From Ifrita kowaldi (lineage: Eukaryota > Chordata > Aves > Passeriformes > Cinclosomatidae), in the NCBI GenBank assembly GCA_013398055.1, contig VZRS01009654.1:62001-126000 (forward strand): DNA of 64,000 nt. Direction: 5' to 3'. This document shows positions 61,001-64,000 of this stretch, one piece after another. A program made the translations under genes and the position numbers. The notes beneath the pieces are model-generated. The model did no database searches and was not told the DNA's origin. It saw nothing but the letters and a program-made list of their open reading frames with translations. Position 1 is the first letter of the stretch. Each line of letters starts with the position of its first letter.

Positions 61001-64000
61001 CTCTCAACTTCCCTTTCACATTAAAAGAAAAGAGATCAGGTAACTGCCTATCCAATGCTGTGTTTCATTTGGGAAAGAAGGGCCAAAATAATTTCAGCAA
61101 TCATGCCATAACATTTTTTAGATGTGTGCCTCCTGTCTCCCTCTAGCCCAGAATGTGTTAAGTCTTTGCCTTTCTGGTAAATGGATGTTTTTCAAGGACC
61201 AACAGCTTCAAAAGTTTCTCAGACTTTTCTCTGTTGTTCCTTGCTGAGGTTTCTTTTCCTGTATAATACTGATCAGTTTTATTTTAATCCTGTTTCATGC
61301 AAAGTCACTGACAACTTCAGCGCTTCTAAAGCCTGCAGCCAACTGCATCTTCCCTCAAATAGGATGGGGATTTAGTCTTCTGTAGTATTTCCTCCTACCA
61401 AAGTCCTATTCCTTTTTCATATAGAAAACTTCTGCTTGTAGTTCTGTTTAACAAGTTCATTATGGTTCTCCTTTCTGGTTTGCCAATCCCTTCTCATCCA
61501 TACTGTCTTTGAGTTTCATGCACTTGGCTTCTTTTAAGGTTTACAACTGGAACAGCAGAGGGTGCTGCAGATCCATTCCAATACTTTCGTGTCATTGTAT
61601 TAAAAATGTATGGTTCTGTACCTATCTGTATCTATTTATACCTTCTGATATGGTACCAATTTGCATTATGCCAGTTTCCAAGTGTTGACTTCATTTTGTG
61701 ATTTAAAGATGCAGGTCTTGCTAACATAAAAGCATCAGACTTATCTATCTCTTCTTGCCAAATGATCTATAACTTTGCAAGTATGCATGTTCATTCCACT
61801 GCAATGTGAAGCATTTAATATTTGCCATGAGCATCTTGTGTTACTCAATCGTTTTCACATCTCTGCTGTATTATTCCTTTACCTATCGTTCCTCTGTTGC
61901 TTTGATAAGGATCCTTCTCTTCGTTTTTTAAGTAACTGAATTTTGTATAGTTTTGCATTAATTGCTGTGGACTAATTTTCATGCAAACAGTTATTTGTAA
62001 TTACATAGGTAGTCCTGTTTTGTGCTGACATTCTTACGTACTCCTGTGAATGGATTCCTCTAATCTTCTTGAAAACAGATAGATGTATTGGCCAGTATTG
62101 TCCTCTGATTTTTTTCCCCCTTTCTTCCCCTTGTCCTAGATTCTCTGACACGTATCCAAGAAAGTCTCAATCAGGTATTGGATTGTGAAGCATTGTCTAA
62201 ATCAGGATCATCAGAACTATCTCCTGGCAGCTTTACTGGTAAGGTTAAGACCCTGGTGCTTGTTGGGGTTTAACCTTAGCAGCAACCACAGCTGTTTGAT
62301 CATTCTCCCACCAGCCCCTTCACAGGTGGGATGTGGAGGAGATTTGGAAAAGGGTAAAACCTGTGGGTTGAGGTAAGGACAGTTTAGTAACTGAAATCAA
62401 GTGAAATATAATAATAATGATGATGATGATGAAAAGGGAGATGAGAAAAAAAGAAAGAAGAAGAAAATCCAAGAAAAACAAATGCTGTATAATACAGTTG
62501 CCCACCATCTGCTGACCAACGCCCGACCCATTCTCCAGCAGAGATCAGCCTCTCCCAGCCATTTTTCCCCAGTTCATTCACTGGGTATGCCATTCTATGG
62601 TCCTTGAATTTTTTTTTCCTAGGATCCCTCTTGTGACCTGAGGAAAATAGCACACCTTGTATTCTCTGACAGGCTCCACTCACAGTCCTCAGACACAAAA
62701 AAAATGGAAACTAAATAATTTAAGCCGAAACAACTGGAGAACATTAGTAGCTAAGAAACAACCAAAAATTCTTCCATAGTTTCTGTTCAGCAACTAGTGC
62801 AAGAGATGCACAGTCTGTGTGTGCTCTCAGGGAAAGACTAACAAAATATCCTCAGACCTCCAAGGATGATGATTCTCAGCAGGTGATGGGCCTGAACTAG
62901 AACTGCAGAATGATATCCTGATCTACAGTTTAGTGTGTCTGAACTATTTCCTGGTTCTGTATCCTGAACTGAAGACTCTTCTTGCTTACAGGAAGTGATG
63001 GCAGTGTTTTGGATTGGGCTGTGTAGCTCTTCAGTTTTTTCTTATAATGATCAGCTTAATATCTCTATTCCTGTTAGAAAACTTGAATGCATTGTCCTTT
63101 AATGTTTCTTTGCAATCTGGTATCTACTTGAATGACAATTAGTTAGCTTTAGTGAAATGGAGATTTTTGTTCTTCTTTAGTTTCTTATTCATGTACACAG
63201 AAGGTGGCTTGCAGGGCTACAGTAACATGTTGATTTTTTTTCATTGATCTGTTGTGTAACTGACTCACATCATATAAACTAAAAGCCTGTCTAATGCTGT
63301 AAACTTCATTCAATGAGTATTTCTTTGTCGGGGTCAATGATCCCAAAGGCCAGACTTAAATTCCTGCCTCTGTGAACTGATTTCCCCACTGTAGATTGAA
63401 AAGGGGACCAAAATAGGGAGGGATATGCTGTTGCTAGTCATAGCACATCTCTCCTAAGACAACAAAGGAAAATCCCAGTCTTTAGGAGTGTCAGCACTAG
63501 GTATAGTTAAGGTTCTATTTTATGCTATATTGCTTTTTGGTATCCAATGACCATGATATTTTTTTTTCTTCCTTCTCCAAGTCTCTGCTTGTAATACAAG
63601 AACAGATGTTGACAAGTTGTCTTATACCTCTGTAATTGTTATGGAAAAGGTCTCTTAATAAGTATGTACTTTTGCTTATGAGCATTGAAGTACTATAAGT
63701 TTACAATCTTAGTTTAAAGCATATATATTCCTTACACAATGTTATTCTGCCGTGCCTAGCTGAAAGATAATGGTAGTCAGCTTGAGAGGCAGAAAGATCT
63801 TATAGCCTCATTAAGTCTATAGAGTTTTCTGGTACTCGAGATCCTATTAAACAGCTTAAATCCCATTCCATGTTTTTCTTGGCTGGGCTCATTTTCAGGT
63901 GTAACCATATCTGCAAGTCCCAGAGACAAAAGTCTGCAGCAGAACTTGTTTCCTCAAGAATTTGTGCCTCCTGAGAAGCCACCACCAAAGCAGCAATGGA
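34022..64000 (+). CDS. ZFYVE26: ZFYVE26 (spastizin), N-terminal part, 27 coding exons, truncated by window end
   Basis: Exons: 34022-34212, 35638-35716, 36419-36508, 38382-38934, 40735-40865, 41694-41858, 42965-43053, 43329-43489, 45435-45617, 46218-46871, 47551-47640, 48330-48398, 49028-49179, 50876-51074, 51395-51658, 51841-51960, 52228-52392, 53279-53506, 54940-55045, 55788-56524, 57071-57267, 58131-58235, 58823-58945, 59442-59618, 60793-61039, 62140-62238, 63899-64000. All joins are GT-AG and in frame, giving 5476 nt, about 1825 codons of a protein of roughly 2540 aa in human. Landmarks shared with human are LFGFFCEC (exon 1), WLLVLEKWLAR (2), LLVLLGWTHCQSLESAK (6), CAMKYA.YALCVNSH (9), FSLL...LPEDYAEDED (10), GSGRSTLQAIG (14), VFYSISDVTDKLL (15), KVGNPF.LLQQS (19), MLEQLLMNMKVDW (25) and QEFVPP (27). 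The window stops at KQQW, just before the PI3P-binding FYVE finger. Family knowledge: spastizin works with SPG11 and AP-5 in autophagic lysosome reformation, and also in cytokinesis. Human mutations cause spastic paraplegia SPG15. No in-frame stop or frameshift was seen. Confidence 0.96.
34213..38381 (+). other. ZFYVE26: ZFYVE26 introns 1-3
   Basis: The three introns (34213-35637, 35717-36418 and 36509-38381) are AT-rich. Apart from the two short exons between them I found no repeat of known family, RNA gene or extra exon. Confidence 0.7.
39363..39595. repeat. 233-bp duplicated segment, copy 1
   Basis: It starts AACCCCTTAATACAGG and ends CATATTCTGT at an N. Copy 2 lies exactly 424 bases to the right (39787-40019) and looks identical throughout. 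The right copy continues smoothly into GACTCTATGAG, the expected CR1 end. The left copy therefore looks like an overlapping contig end, not a biological repeat. Confidence 0.9.
39596..39596. other. Assembly gap (single N)
   Basis: The N separates copy 1 of the 233-bp segment from the misplaced small contig. Confidence 0.9.
39597..39785. other. Probably misplaced 189-bp contig
   Basis: Ns lie on both sides. Its first 128 bases equal 33669-33796 upstream of ZFYVE26. Its last 61 bases (39725-39785) are not seen elsewhere and end in a (TA)n run. The natural home of those 61 bases is the gap at 33797. Confidence 0.85.
39769..39785. repeat. (TA)n microsatellite at contig end
   Basis: About eight TA units run directly into the N at 39786. 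A simple repeat of this kind is a common cause of an assembly break. Confidence 0.85.
39786..39786. other. Assembly gap (single N)
   Basis: The N separates the misplaced small contig from copy 2 of the 233-bp segment. Confidence 0.9.
39787..40019. repeat. 233-bp duplicated segment, copy 2
   Basis: This is an exact-looking repeat of 39363-39595. It carries on without a break into intron 4, so it is likely the true continuation. Confidence 0.9.
39979..40028 (+). repeat. CR1 LINE 3' end fragment
   Basis: The segment GATGACCCTGATGGATCCC followed by TTCCAGCTCAGCATATTCTGTG and ACTCTATGA matches the CR1 3' terminus in plus orientation. The left duplicate (39555-39595) holds the same element cut by the N. 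Confidence 0.75.
43490..45434 (+). other. ZFYVE26: ZFYVE26 intron 8
   Basis: The intron is about 1.9 kb and AT-rich. It contains the inverted and direct repeat cluster at 43996-44045. No exon or known transposon was recognised. Confidence 0.7.
43996..44045. repeat. Inverted and direct repeat cluster
   Basis: TTAGTAAGGC (43999-44008) is followed by a 4-base loop TAAT and its exact complement GCCTTACTAA (44013-44022), a perfect 10-bp hairpin. AAATTAGTAAGGCTA occurs twice as a direct repeat (43996-44010 and 44031-44045). The neighbouring TTAGCCTTA is a further partial complement. No transposon family is recognised. Confidence 0.85.
46872..48329 (+). other. ZFYVE26: ZFYVE26 introns 10 and 11
   Basis: These introns flank the 90-nt basic exon at 47551-47640. 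The reading frame of exon 10 stays open past its donor to 47158, but the sequence there is not conserved protein, and the gtaggc donor fits the frame of the next exon. Confidence 0.7.
49180..50875 (+). other. ZFYVE26: ZFYVE26 intron 13 with LTR insertion
   Basis: This intron of 1.7 kb contains a probable solo LTR (about 49696-50038). An open frame of 108 codons at 50165-50491 has hydrophobic stretches but matches no family I know. It is probably chance. Confidence 0.65.
49696..50038 (+). mobile_element. Probable solo LTR of an endogenous retrovirus
   Basis: The stretch has LTR layout. An upstream part contains a G-rich tract (49781-49798) and an octamer ATGCAAAT (49857-49864). A TATA box follows (TATAAA, 49875-49880), then a CpG-bearing leader with a 12-bp tandem repeat (49905-49928). 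A polyadenylation signal lies 98 bases after the TATA (AATAAA, 49973-49978), with T-rich sequence after it, ending near GGCCACTTCAGGCA. The proposed ends are TG...CA. No internal retroviral genes were seen, and I could not find a convincing target-site duplication, so the borders are approximate. Confidence 0.5.
53507..54939 (+). other. ZFYVE26: ZFYVE26 intron 18
   Basis: The intron is about 1.4 kb, with donor gtaagg and acceptor tcctaag. No exon, RNA gene or known repeat was recognised. Confidence 0.7.
56525..58130 (+). other. ZFYVE26: ZFYVE26 introns 20 and 21
   Basis: These introns lie on either side of the exon at 57071-57267. They are AT-rich, with nothing else supported. Confidence 0.7.
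59619..62139 (+). other. ZFYVE26: ZFYVE26 introns 24 and 25
   Basis: Introns 59619-60792 and 61040-62139 surround the exon at 60793-61039. They are AT-rich, and no additional exon or transposon was recognised. Confidence 0.65.
62261..62603 (+). mobile_element. Avian endogenous retrovirus LTR fragment
   Basis: The sequence follows, in diverged form, a widespread avian LTR. It begins TGTTGGGGTTTAACC with GCAACCACAGC after it. It then has GGTAAAACCTGTGGGTTGAG with an (ATA/ATG)n stretch, AATCCAAGAAAAACAAATG, a CACCATCTGCTGACC-type segment, and CACTGGGTATG..ATTCTATGGT near the end. Only the first half of such an LTR is present; its 3' half and the terminal CA are missing. It lies 22 bases after the splice donor of the exon at 62140-62238. 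The family name (ERVL-like) is from memory and uncertain. Confidence 0.65.
62409..62431. repeat. (ATA)n(ATG)n trinucleotide run
   Basis: Trinucleotide units ATA/ATA/ATG/ATG lie inside the LTR fragment, followed by a purine-only tract to about 62476. This variable tract is typical of the same LTR family. Confidence 0.8.
62604..63898 (+). other. ZFYVE26: ZFYVE26 intron 26, right part
   Basis: The stretch between the LTR fragment and the last exon in the window is AT-rich, with nothing recognised. It ends with acceptor attttcag at 63891-63898. Confidence 0.7.

Overview
The window is vertebrate nuclear DNA, almost certainly from a bird. Genes are split into short exons with GT-AG introns and CpG-rich promoters. 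CR1 LINE 3' ends and LTR fragments of avian type sit in the introns. The encoded proteins are close to, but not identical with, their mammalian orthologues. Nothing prokaryotic, no CRISPR array and no tRNA or rRNA gene was seen.

Layout, left to right. (1) 1-2299: first coding exon and part of intron 1 of ATP6V1D (V-ATPase subunit D), minus strand. (2) About 1960-2560: a CpG-rich divergent promoter shared with EIF2S1. (3) 4056-12199: complete coding region of EIF2S1 (eIF2 alpha), plus strand, 7 coding exons, 315 aa. (4) 12.9-18.1 kb: intergenic. (5) 18128-27904: complete PLEK2 (pleckstrin-2), plus strand, 9 coding exons, 356 aa. (6) 30027-33373: a galectin-family gene on the minus strand, 4 coding exons and 143 aa, most like galectin-related protein (LGALSL). 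(7) 34022 to the window end: the first 27 coding exons of ZFYVE26 (spastizin), plus strand, about 1825 codons, cut just before the FYVE zinc finger.

The genes do not form one pathway. They are a housekeeping and cell-biology neighbourhood: lysosome acidification (ATP6V1D), translation control and stress response (EIF2S1), phosphoinositide and actin signalling (PLEK2), a probable non-classical galectin, and lysosome reformation (ZFYVE26). The order is partly that of human 14q23-q24 (ATP6V1D, EIF2S1, PLEK2, ..., ZFYVE26). However, PLEK2 points the other way here, and the genes that separate PLEK2 from ZFYVE26 in human are absent.

The most interesting item is the galectin-related gene beside PLEK2. 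In human, PLEK and LGALSL lie in the same 2p14 neighbourhood, so this looks like the matching PLEK2-side copy of an ancient duplicated pair. A technical warning also applies. Four single N characters are present. Exact copies of flanking sequence around three of them show that a small contig (39597-39785) was probably put in the wrong place, inside a ZFYVE26 intron, instead of in the gap at 33797. The link between the galectin gene and ZFYVE26 crosses that gap.
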